A stretch of 64,000 nucleotides of DNA from contig CAZNAD010000007.1 of assembly GCA_964571195.1 (NCBI GenBank), forward strand, positions 37,972 to 101,971, given 5' to 3'. This DNA is from PALSA-1006 sp964571195. Its GTDB lineage: Bacteria; Pseudomonadota; Gammaproteobacteria; Burkholderiales; Gallionellaceae. The notes below the pieces were generated by a model that ran no database searches, was not told where the DNA came from, and was given only the letters and a program-made list of their open reading frames with translations. The position numbers were made by a program, and so were the translations under genes. Below, in pieces: positions 25,553 through 33,525 of this stretch (position 1 is its first letter; every line of letters begins with the position of its first letter).

Positions 25553-26191
25553 TTATAGCTGAGCCAATATGGTTGTGGTGGCGGATACTTTATCACCGAT
25601 ACTGACTTTGACGTTAGCGGTCAGCGGCAGATACACGTCCACGCGCGAACCGAAACGGATGAAACCGTAGCGCTGACCGCGAGCGAGCACATCTCCCACC
25701 TTCACGTAACACAGGATACGACGCGCGATGAGTCCGGCAACTTGCACGAAGGTCACCATCTGCCCGTCGTTCGCGCTCAACACCACCGCGTTGCGCTCGT
25801 TCTCGCTGGAGGCCTTATCCAGATCGGCATTCACGAACTTGCCGGGGAAATATTGGATCTTCTCGATCTTGCCATCCATCGGGCTGCGATTGGAATGCAC
25901 GTTGAATACGTTCATGAACACGCTGATCAGAATCGCATCGCGCTGTCCGTAAGGGTCTTGCGTGCGCTCCACCTTGATGACGCGTCCGTCGCAGGGCGAC
26001 AGCACTGCTCCTGCTTGTTGCGGTATCTCACGCGCCGGATCGCGGAAGAATTGCAACACGAACACGAACACGATCCAGAACGGGATAGACCACGACACGC
26101 ACCATGCGCTGACGGCAACCGCCGCAACCAGAGTGATCGCCAGAAAAGGCCAGCCCTCGCGGGCGATGATGGGGTGAGGATAGTTTTTCAT
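25553..26191 (-). CDS. psd: phosphatidylserine decarboxylase proenzyme, short type
   Basis: Converts phosphatidylserine to phosphatidylethanolamine at the inner membrane. The 212-residue protein is the short PSD-A form with an N-terminal hydrophobic anchor (about 14-48), FFRDPAREIP, the SVFMNVFNVHSNRSPMDG block and the self-cleavage site in RFGSRVDVYLP (about residues 177-187), where cleavage at Gly-Ser yields the pyruvoyl group. Upstream neighbour ilvC is separated by a GTGAAA-type hairpin; downstream pssA follows at once. Confidence 0.95.
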   Translation of the reverse strand: MKNYPHPIIAREGWPFLAITLVAAVAVSAWCVSWSIPFWIVFVFVLQFFRDPAREIPQQAGAVLSPCDGRVIKVERTQDPYGQRDAILISVFMNVFNVHSNRSPMDGKIEKIQYFPGKFVNADLDKASSENERNAVVLSANDGQMVTFVQVAGLIARRILCYVKVGDVLARGQRYGFIRFGSRVDVYLPLTANVKVSIGDKVSATTTILAQL

Positions 26192-26199
26192 TGAAAAAT

Positions 26200-26270
26200 G
26201 TGAAACGTGAAGGTGAAGCTGTAAAAGGTGAAACGAAGAAACGGTTTACGTTTCACCTTTCGCGTTTCAC
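26200..26270. repeat. GTGAAAC-rich hairpin element
   Basis: Several GTGAAA units, then a 12-base perfect inverted repeat AAAGGTGAAACG (26224-26235) / CGTTTCACCTTT (26249-26260), followed by another GTTTCAC. A related, longer element is at 56809-56880. It lies between ilvC and psd and touches the ilvC stop. It may end or process the transcript. Confidence 0.65.
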
Positions 26271-27286
26271 TAGTTTTTAGATTGATCGACCAGCTTGTTC
26301 TTGCCGATCCAAGGCATCATGGCGCGCAGCTTGCCGCCCACGACTTCGATCGGATGCTCGGCGTTCAGACGGCGACGCGCGGTCATCTCGGGGTAGTTCA
26401 TGCGGCCTTCCAGAATGAACTGCTTGGCGTAAGAACCGTTCTGGATGTTCTTCAGGCATTCCTTCATCGCGGCGCGCGCCTGGTCGGCGATTACGCGCTG
26501 GCCGGTGACGTACTCGCCGTACTCGGCGTTGTTAGAGATCGAGTAGTTCATGTTGGCAATGCCGCCTTCGTACATCAGATCGACGATCAGCTTCAGTTCG
26601 TGCAGGCATTCGAAGTAGGCCATTTCGGGCGCATAGCCCGCTTCGGTCAGTGTCTCAAAACCGGCCTTCACCAGCTCGACCGCACCGCCGCACAACACGG
26701 CTTGTTCGCCGAACAGGTCGGTCTCGGTCTCTTCGCGGAAGTTGGTTTCGATCACACCACCCTTGGTGCCGCCGTTGGCAGCCGCGTAGGACAATGCGAT
26801 GTCTTTAGCCTTACCGCTCTTATCTTGGTACACAGCGATCAGCGTAGGAACGCCGCCGCCTTTGAGGTATTCGGAACGCACGGTGTGGCCGGGGCCTTTG
26901 GGAGCGATCATGATCACGTCCACGTCGGCGCGCGGCACAACCTGGTTGTAGTGCACATTGAAGCCGTGCGCGAAAGCCAGCGCAGCGCCCGCCTTGATGT
27001 TCGGAGCGACTTCCTTGTTGTAAACCTCGGGGATGTTTTCGTCCGGCAACAACATCATCACGACATCGGCGTTCTTCACCGCGTCGGCGACTTCGGCAAC
27101 CTTGATACCTGCCGCTTCGACCTTCTTCCAGGAAGCCCCCCCCTTGCGCAAGCCGACCGTCACGTTCACGCCGGACTCTTTCAGGTTCTGCGCGTGGGCA
27201 TGGCCTTGCGAGCCGTAGCCGATGATGGTCACTTGTTTGCCCTTGATCAGGGACAGGTCTGCGTCTTTGTCGTAATAAACTTTCAT
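26270..27286 (-). CDS. ilvC: ketol-acid reductoisomerase (NADP+), class I
   Basis: Second common step of valine, leucine and isoleucine synthesis; isomerises and reduces acetolactate or acetohydroxybutyrate. The 338 residues are class I length. The start MKVYYDKDADLSLIKGK follows GAAGAGG; an in-frame codon eight residues earlier is unlikely. The Rossmann loop GYGSQGHAHAQNLKESG, the magnesium site region with DLFGEQAVLCGG and the AYFECLHELKLIVDLMYEGG block are intact. Downstream of ilvB and ilvH on the same strand, 35 bases from ilvH. Confidence 0.97.
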   Translation of the reverse strand: MKVYYDKDADLSLIKGKQVTIIGYGSQGHAHAQNLKESGVNVTVGLRKGGASWKKVEAAGIKVAEVADAVKNADVVMMLLPDENIPEVYNKEVAPNIKAGAALAFAHGFNVHYNQVVPRADVDVIMIAPKGPGHTVRSEYLKGGGVPTLIAVYQDKSGKAKDIALSYAAANGGTKGGVIETNFREETETDLFGEQAVLCGGAVELVKAGFETLTEAGYAPEMAYFECLHELKLIVDLMYEGGIANMNYSISNNAEYGEYVTGQRVIADQARAAMKECLKNIQNGSYAKQFILEGRMNYPEMTARRRLNAEHPIEVVGGKLRAMMPWIGKNKLVDQSKN

Positions 27287-27321
27287 GTTGGCCTCTTCAG
27301 TAAAATTCAATCAATAAAAAA

Positions 27322-27813
27322 TCAAAGCTTCAAAATGCGGTCACCGCGCCCTATGCCGGAGGATCCGGTACGCACCGTCTCGAGGATCAGATTGCGGTCG
27401 ATAGCATGCAAAAAACTATCCAGCTTGCTGCCCGGCCCGGTCAGTTCGATGGTGTAGGTCTTGTCGGAAACGTCGATGATGCGGCCACGGAAGATGTCCG
27501 CCATGCGCTTCAATTCTTCGCGCGCCTCGCCGACTGCGCGCAATTTGACCAGCATCAATTCGCGCTCCAGATGGTCACCGTCGGTCAGATCAATCACCGC
27601 CACGACCTCGATGAGTTTGTTCAGTTGTTTCTTGATCTGCTCGATGATGGCGTCGGAACCGCGCGTCACAATGGTCATCCGCGACAGCGTCTGATCCTCG
27701 GTCGGTGCAACCGTCAGCGACTCAATGTTGTAACCGCGCGCCGAGAATAGGCCTGCCACGCGCGACAACGCGCCCGCTTCGTTTTCCATCAACAGGGAAA
27801 TGATGTGACGCAT
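27322..27813 (-). CDS. ilvH: acetolactate synthase small regulatory subunit
   Basis: ACT-domain subunit (163 residues) that activates IlvB and confers valine feedback. N-terminal ACT domain MRHIISLLMENEAGALSRVA with the valine-site region, GYNIESLTVAPTEDQTLSRM, and a C-terminal domain. GGAGG lies about ten bases before the ATG. One base separates it from the ilvB stop, so expression is coupled. Named IlvH/IlvN interchangeably. Confidence 0.96.
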   Translation of the reverse strand: MRHIISLLMENEAGALSRVAGLFSARGYNIESLTVAPTEDQTLSRMTIVTRGSDAIIEQIKKQLNKLIEVVAVIDLTDGDHLERELMLVKLRAVGEAREELKRMADIFRGRIIDVSDKTYTIELTGPGSKLDSFLHAIDRNLILETVRTGSSGIGRGDRILKL

Positions 27814-27814
27814 G

Positions 27815-29521
27815 TTACAAGTCCTCCGCAAAGATCACTTCGGACAGCCCCTTGCCGCCGGGCACCATGGGGAACACGTTCTCGGTCGGATCGGTACGGA
27901 AATCCAGGAACACCAGCTCATCCTTGCGCGCGAACGCTTCTTTCAATGCGTCTTCCACATCGGACGGTTTCTCCACCAGGATACCGACGTGACCGTAAGC
28001 CTCCGCCAACTTAACGAAATCCGGCAACGCGTCCATATACGACTGCGAATAACGGTTGCCGTGGAAGAACTCCTGCCACTGGCGCACCATGCCCAGATAA
28101 CGGTTGTTCAACGCGATCACTTTGATGGGCAGACGGAACTGTTTGCAGGTAGACAACTCCTGAATGTTCATCTGGATGCTGCCTTCGCCTGTCACACAGG
28201 TCACGGTAGCCCCCGGATGCGCCAGTTGCACACCCATCGCGGCAGGCAGACCGAAACCCATCGTGCCCAGACCGCCGGAATTGATCCAGCGGCGCGGTTG
28301 GTCGAATTTGTAGTATTGCGCGGAGAACATCTGATGCTGCCCCACGTCCGAAGTCACGAAAGCATCGCCGCGAGTGATCTCGTACAATTTTTCGATCACA
28401 AACTGCGGCTTGATGACCTCGTCGGAATATCTGTACTTCAGTGCATTGCGGCCGCGCCATTCCGCGATCTGCTTCCACCATGCCTCCAATGCGGCGGTAT
28501 CCGGCTTCTGTTTGCTGCTGCGCAACACTGTCAGCAACTCGCCCAACACCTGCCCCACATCTCCCACGATGGGCACATCGACCTGCACACGCTTGGAAAT
28601 GGAGGCCGGATCAATGTCGATATGGATGATCTTGCGCGGCACCGAACCGAAGTGCGCCACATTGCCGATCACCCGGTCGTCAAAACGCGCCCCGACCGCC
28701 AGCAGAACATCGCAGTTCTGCATGGCCATGTTGGCTTCATAGGTGCCGTGCATACCCAGCATACCGACGAACTGCTTGTCGGTGGCCGGATAGCCGCCCA
28801 GTCCCATCAACGTATTGGTGCAGGGAGCCCCCAGCAAACGCACCAGATCGGTCAACGGCTGGGCGGCATCCGCCAGCACCACACCGCCGCCCGCATAGAT
28901 CATCGGACGTTTGGCATCGGCCAATAGCTGCGCCGCCCGCTTGATCGAACCGGCATCTCCCTGTTTTTCGGGGTGATATGAGCGGATATGCACTGAGGCT
29001 GGATAGCTGAACTCCACCTTCTGGTTGGACACATCCTTGGGAATATCGACCAGCACCGGCCCGGGACGACCGCTCTTGGCCAGATAGAACGCCTTCTTCA
29101 GTGTGCTGGCGATGTCTTTGGCATCTTTCACCAGAAAGTTGTGCTTCACACAAGGCCGGGTGATGCCGACCGCATCCACTTCCTGAAAGGCATCTTCGCC
29201 AATAAAGCTGGTTGGCACCTGGCCGCTGATGACCACCAGCGGGATGGAATCCATGTAGGCCGTGGCGATGCCAGTCACCGCATTGGTGACACCCGGCCCC
29301 GAAGTGACCAGCGCCACGCCGACCTTGTCGGTCGAACGCGAATAACCGTCGGCCGCATGCACCGCCGCCTGCTCGTGGCGCACGAGCACATGCTTGACCT
29401 GATCCTGATTGAACAGCGCATCATAGATGAACAAGACCGCACCGCCGGGATAGCCGAACACATATTCGACCCCCTCTTCCTGCAAACACCTGATGGCAAT
29501 TTCTGCGCCCGTCAGTTCCAT
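27815..29521 (-). CDS. ilvB: acetolactate synthase large catalytic subunit
   Basis: Thiamine-diphosphate enzyme that condenses pyruvate with pyruvate or 2-oxobutyrate. The 568 residues (start MELTGAEIAIRCLQEEGVEY) have the catalytic Glu in RHEQAAVHAADGYSR, the FAD and substrate domains, and the cofactor motif GEGSIQMNIQEL...NN (about residues 440-470). The motif reads GEG instead of the usual GDG; this Asp-to-Glu variant is, to my recollection, seen in other betaproteobacteria and should still bind magnesium. First gene of ilvB-ilvH-ilvC. Divergent from the sigma factor gene 109 bases away. Could equally be called ilvI. Confidence 0.95.
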   Translation of the reverse strand: MELTGAEIAIRCLQEEGVEYVFGYPGGAVLFIYDALFNQDQVKHVLVRHEQAAVHAADGYSRSTDKVGVALVTSGPGVTNAVTGIATAYMDSIPLVVISGQVPTSFIGEDAFQEVDAVGITRPCVKHNFLVKDAKDIASTLKKAFYLAKSGRPGPVLVDIPKDVSNQKVEFSYPASVHIRSYHPEKQGDAGSIKRAAQLLADAKRPMIYAGGGVVLADAAQPLTDLVRLLGAPCTNTLMGLGGYPATDKQFVGMLGMHGTYEANMAMQNCDVLLAVGARFDDRVIGNVAHFGSVPRKIIHIDIDPASISKRVQVDVPIVGDVGQVLGELLTVLRSSKQKPDTAALEAWWKQIAEWRGRNALKYRYSDEVIKPQFVIEKLYEITRGDAFVTSDVGQHQMFSAQYYKFDQPRRWINSGGLGTMGFGLPAAMGVQLAHPGATVTCVTGEGSIQMNIQELSTCKQFRLPIKVIALNNRYLGMVRQWQEFFHGNRYSQSYMDALPDFVKLAEAYGHVGILVEKPSDVEDALKEAFARKDELVFLDFRTDPTENVFPMVPGGKGLSEVIFAEDL

Positions 29522-29630
29522 AGCAACGACCCTAGCTGGCAACGATTAAAGAACCGTGCAAGATAAAGGCAGACGGCATTTTGGTCAACCCCCGGAACAT
29601 GCTGTCCGCACAAAAACCCTAAATAACAAC

Positions 29631-30254
29631 ATGAATTTGCTAGTATCCCGAACCTCTTTGTCAGGGGCTTTCAAACTGGACCCTCATCACGAACTTTCTC
29701 GATTTCTCGCCGAGGTCGAACGCCGCGCCTACAAACAGGCGCTATTTGCCGTGCGTGACGAACATGCCGCACTCGACATCGTGCAGGACGCCATGCTCAA
29801 ACTTGTCGACTACTACAGCGACAAACCTGCGGACGAATTACCCCTGCTATTTCAGCGCATCCTGCAAAACACTATTCGCGACCACTATCGCAGACTGAAG
29901 GTTCGCAGCCTGTGGATGACACTGTTCTCATCCCTGTCTCCCCGGCACGACGAAGAAGAACAAGACCCGCTGGACACGCTACAGGACAAGAACAACCCAT
30001 CTCAGCCACTGAGGCCCGATGCGTCACTCGAACAGTCGCAACTGCTTGCGGCGATTGAAGAAGCCCTGACCGCCCTGCCTGCACGTCAACGCGAAGCCTT
30101 CCTGTTGCGTTATTGGGAAAATCTGAACACCGCAGAAACAGCCGCCGCGATGGGCTGTTCCGAGGGCAGCGTAAAACAGCACTGCTCACGCGCCACACAC
30201 GCGCTGGCGGAACGACTCAAGAAAAAAGGGATATCTCTGGAAAATGAACAATAA
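29631..30254 (+). CDS. ECF-type RNA polymerase sigma factor
   Basis: The 207-residue protein has sigma region 2 (about 25-95; RRAYKQALFAVRDEHAALDI, VQDAMLKLVDYY) and region 4 (about 140-200; LTALPARQREAFLLRYWENL, NTAETAAAMGCSEGSVKQH), with an acidic linker between. The ATG giving MNLLVSRTSLSGAFKLD is chosen; an earlier in-frame start at 29556 is possible. It overlaps by 11 bases a DUF3619 membrane protein, and a secreted DUF3106 protein follows. This three-gene set is common in betaproteobacteria, where the middle gene is assumed to act as an anti-sigma factor. Target promoters are unknown. Confidence 0.9.
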   Translation: MNLLVSRTSLSGAFKLDPHHELSRFLAEVERRAYKQALFAVRDEHAALDIVQDAMLKLVDYYSDKPADELPLLFQRILQNTIRDHYRRLKVRSLWMTLFSSLSPRHDEEEQDPLDTLQDKNNPSQPLRPDASLEQSQLLAAIEEALTALPARQREAFLLRYWENLNTAETAAAMGCSEGSVKQHCSRATHALAERLKKKGISLENEQ

Positions 30255-30582
30255 ACACCTAACCACCGACTCGATCCGAAAAATACTGGATCATGCGACC
30301 AACCAGCTTGACGATAACACGGTGGCACGCTTGCGCTCCGCACGCAACCACGCCTTAACCCACCGGGGCACCCGATCTGCATGGTTAGACCGGTATGGCA
30401 ACCTTGTCCTTGCGGTCTGCGGTCGCCACGGCATCCCGTTCTGGGCGTTATCCATTCTGCTCGCGGCGGGGCTGCTACTCGGCACGGCCAGCTACTGGCA
30501 ACACGCCACCGAACACGACCACAGCGACATCGACATCGCCATTCTGACCGACGATCTACCGGTCGATGCCTATATTGATTGA
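30244..30582 (+). CDS. DUF3619 membrane protein, putative anti-sigma factor
   Basis: The 112-residue protein has a cytoplasmic N-terminal half (about 1-60; RKILDHATNQLDDNTVARLR), one membrane helix (about 65-84; PFWALSILLAAGLLLGTASY) and a short acidic periplasmic tail ending in DIDIAILTDDLPVDAYID. Recognised as DUF3619. The topology (cytoplasmic domain plus one helix) and the 11-base overlap with an ECF sigma gene fit an anti-sigma role, which is inference; no zinc-binding HxxxCxxC is seen. Confidence 0.8.
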   Translation: MNNKHLTTDSIRKILDHATNQLDDNTVARLRSARNHALTHRGTRSAWLDRYGNLVLAVCGRHGIPFWALSILLAAGLLLGTASYWQHATEHDHSDIDIAILTDDLPVDAYID

Positions 30583-30588
30583 GCCCCC

Positions 30589-30969
30589 ATGCGCCTGCTG
30601 AACCATCCGACACTCTTTCTATTGGCAGTAATCTGCTTACAGCCCGCATCAGCCGCTGCGCAACCCTGGAACGATATTCCGCCTGCCCAGCGCGAAGCGC
30701 TCGCTCCGCTTGCACAGGAATGGAACAAACTTTCCGAGAAACAGCAACGCAATTTCCTCAGCATCGCCAAACGCTACCCGAAACTCACCCCGCTGCAACA
30801 GCAGCGCATGCACGACCGCCTGGTGAAGTGGAGCAAATTGACACCTGCACAACGTCAGCGCGCACGGGAAAAATACAAGTCCTTCAATCAGCTACCACCC
30901 GAAAAACGCGAAGCCGTCAGAAAGAATCTGCGCGAGCGGCATATAGAGACAAAAAAGGACGCTCAATAA
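30589..30969 (+). CDS. DUF3106 secreted protein
   Basis: Exported protein of 126 residues: signal peptide MRLLNHPTLFLLAVICLQPA (cleaved near ASAAAQ), then a helical, Gln/Arg/Lys-rich body with a repeated pattern WNxLSEKQQRNFLxIAKRYP, KLTPLQQQRM, KLTPAQRQRAREKY and QLPPEKREAVRK. Such repeats are typical of DUF3106. Six bases after the DUF3619 gene and likely cotranscribed with the sigma factor. It might be the periplasmic sensor or target of the sigma system (inference). Its last seven bases overlap the end of the convergent cysC remnant. Confidence 0.82.
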   Translation: MRLLNHPTLFLLAVICLQPASAAAQPWNDIPPAQREALAPLAQEWNKLSEKQQRNFLSIAKRYPKLTPLQQQRMHDRLVKWSKLTPAQRQRAREKYKSFNQLPPEKREAVRKNLRERHIETKKDAQ

Positions 30970-31588
30970 CGAAGTTTGGAGCCTATCATCCCCATAAGCT
31001 CAAACACCGCATTTTCTATAGATACGACACCTGTATCAATACGGATAGATGGGGCATCAGGCTCTTCGTACGGCGCATCAATACCGGTAAACCCGACCAC
31101 CTCACCAGCACGCGCACGTCGGTATAACCCCTTAACGTCGCGTCGCTCACATACCGCAAGTGATGCAGCTAGATGCACCTCCAAAAAACGATCTTCGCCA
31201 ATAATACCTCGTGCGACATCTCGATCCGTACGCAATGGTGAGATCAATGAGGCTATTACAATCAGGCCGGCATTGTTCATCAATTTTGCGACCTCGGCGA
31301 CACGTCGAATTTTTCCCTGCGGTGCCTCGCTGAGAAACTCAAATCACAACTTAATCCATGCCGCACATGATCGCCGTCCAAAACACACACGGCATGTCCG
31401 ATTGAAACCAAAGCCCTTTCCACCGCGAACGCCAGCGTGGACTTCCCCGCACCACTTAATCCCGTGAACCATAATGTAATCGGATACTGACGCAACAGTT
31501 CGCAACGCTCCCTTAAGGACACACGCTCATCTCGTGACTCTCGAGTCAGCTGACCTCCACGCTGAAAATGCGTAACCTCCATATCCAT
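30963..31588 (-). pseudogene. cysC: adenylylsulfate (APS) kinase, one-base frameshift
   Basis: APS kinase makes PAPS, the sulfate donor for sulfotransferases. The first part (from ATG 31588, GGAGG just upstream) carries the P-loop GLSGAGKSTLAFAVERAL and LDGDHVRHGLS; it then leaves frame at a run of five A (minus strand, plus-strand positions 31310-31314) and stops about 30 bases later. The rest continues in the next frame with AGLIVIASLISPLRTDRDVA, KGLYRRARAGEVVGFTGIDA and PYEEP. One missing base in the A-run would restore a normal CysC of about 208 residues. Either a real inactivation or a sequencing error in a homopolymer. Divergent from a sulfotransferase gene that would use its product. 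Confidence 0.88.
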
Positions 31589-31851
31589 AACATCCTCCAA
31601 AAACGTATACCATTTTTAGCTATCAACACCTCTCAGGAATCACCTTGCTGCCCGATCTCTGTGCAGCATTATTGTCCTCTCTTTAACATTGTAGTATCCC
31701 ATTCATTTCCATGACAGCGATGTAATGGAAATGTCTGCAAATGTCAGCTTAAATTGACATCGCAAACTTATCCTCACCAAATTAATTCCACTCATGATAC
31801 GCTCTGACGTATTGCGCGGCCCATCTTAAAATGACACGAGAAGATTGAAAA

Positions 31852-33525
31852 TTGACCACAAAGGCAAGACAAGCTTTTCCGGGACGTATCATATTCGACC
31901 ACCTTCCAAAAACAGCCGGGTCTACAGTTCATACGTGGCTAACACAAGCATTGGGAAATGGCTGCGTCACGCCCCATCTGATCGGAAATAGCCGAGACCT
32001 GATCCGCCGCTATGGAGGAAGCTATTCAATCATCTCAGGACACGTTCACTTCACAGGAGAAGGGCTCGACCCCCGCTATCAGTATGTAACCTGCCTGCGC
32101 GAGCCAGTTGACCGCGCACTATCATGGTTATTCTTTGCACTCGAAGATCACAACACCATTCAGATTTCAGAACAATGGACTCAAGTAGAGCAATTCATCT
32201 CCAGCCACGGGCAAGAAATCTTCCCCGCCTTACTCGGACATATCAGCAATCCTTATGTCGGACACTTTTCTAGCCTATTGGATACCTCACCCAGCAGCGA
32301 CGAGGCCAAATTGACAAATGCAGTAAACGCCATTGAGCAATACGATATTTGTGGGCTAGTCGAAGAAATGCCCGCTTTTTTATCCGAAATGGCAGCATTG
32401 ATTGGCTTGCCGGTACCGCAACAAATTGAACGAATCAACGTAACGAGATCGCGCCCACACATATCTGACATCTCCGCCTCGTTACGAAAAACCCTAGAAG
32501 AGCTGAATCATCTCGATTTGGAGTTTTATCGCCTCTTGCGCGAGCGTTGGAAAACACGGAAGCGCCATAGCCAGCGCTTTCAGGCTTTTGGCTATGATCT
32601 TGGCCAATTCACCGAATGGGAGCCCTACACCATTAATAATAAACGCGCCTGTTTGGACGATCTCACCGTTCTTTCCGCAGCCATCGTGAACCAGACAACC
32701 GCCTCTCCAACCGTCTCTCTCGGAGAGCCTCTCTCTTTTATCGTCGACTTTACCTTGGCACGGGCCGTCAAAGAGCTCGTCATTGGGATTCATATCTTGG
32801 ACGAGGACAATCTATGGGCTTTCGGCACCAACACTGCCCTACTGGAGCGCCACCTACTAAACGTCAATCAAGGCACCTACCGCATACGTTACGATCTTGC
32901 CGCCAATCTCCCCGAAGGCGAATACAAGACAGGCTTCGCTTTTGTCGAACATAACGCGGATCGTGACCAAGAACTGGGATGGCACGACCACCTCCTCACT
33001 TTTCGCGTATCCGTTCCACGAATGACACCAAGTATCGGTTATACCAACTTACCGGTGACTTTCGATTTTCAACAGCACAGCAAGGAGACTTTCGGACGCA
33101 TCAAAGATGCAAGCGGCACGATCCGCAGCGAGCCACTCCCTCCCACAATTTCGCCGGGAAATAGCTTTGCCCTGCCAGTGCATATAGAGAATACTTCGAC
33201 GCAAACTTGGATAAATACTGAGCTGCAGCATCCTATCAATCTTTCTTATCACTGGTTTGATCTGACAGGGGCCCCCATCATTTACGAAGGAGAGCGCACC
33301 CGTTTGACGGTGCCTGAAATCACCCCAGGGCAAGTTGTATCTACACGAATGCGCATATTAGCCCCAACCATCCCCGGCGATTATCGGCTACTACTAATAC
33401 CTGTGCAGGAGGGGCATTGCTGGTTTGACGAACAAGGCTTTCAGCCGGAGATTTTAAATGTCACGGTCAGCGCCGCTCCGTGCGCCACATCAGCACGAAG
33501 GCAACCACCAGATAAACCCAGCTGA
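31852..33525 (+). CDS. multidomain sulfotransferase
   Basis: Predicted PAPS-dependent sulfotransferase of 557 residues. PAPS sites: 5'-phosphosulfate loop FDHLPKTAGSTVHTWL (about 15-30) and 3'-phosphate motif YVTCLREPVDRALSW (about 79-93, Arg then Ser). The enzyme part ends near 250. A beta-sandwich like the C-terminal carbohydrate-binding domain of Wzt follows (about 270-390; LWAFGTNTALLERHLLNVNQ), then a second Ig-like domain (about 420-545; NTSTQTWINTELQHPINLSY). The target is probably a surface polysaccharide (inference). TTG at 31852 is the only start before the loop; ACGAGAAG lies upstream. The last 59 bases overlap lptG. Base composition is more A/T-rich than its neighbours, suggesting transfer. 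Confidence 0.78.
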   Translation: MTTKARQAFPGRIIFDHLPKTAGSTVHTWLTQALGNGCVTPHLIGNSRDLIRRYGGSYSIISGHVHFTGEGLDPRYQYVTCLREPVDRALSWLFFALEDHNTIQISEQWTQVEQFISSHGQEIFPALLGHISNPYVGHFSSLLDTSPSSDEAKLTNAVNAIEQYDICGLVEEMPAFLSEMAALIGLPVPQQIERINVTRSRPHISDISASLRKTLEELNHLDLEFYRLLRERWKTRKRHSQRFQAFGYDLGQFTEWEPYTINNKRACLDDLTVLSAAIVNQTTASPTVSLGEPLSFIVDFTLARAVKELVIGIHILDEDNLWAFGTNTALLERHLLNVNQGTYRIRYDLAANLPEGEYKTGFAFVEHNADRDQELGWHDHLLTFRVSVPRMTPSIGYTNLPVTFDFQQHSKETFGRIKDASGTIRSEPLPPTISPGNSFALPVHIENTSTQTWINTELQHPINLSYHWFDLTGAPIIYEGERTRLTVPEITPGQVVSTRMRILAPTIPGDYRLLLIPVQEGHCWFDEQGFQPEILNVTVSAAPCATSARRQPPDKPS

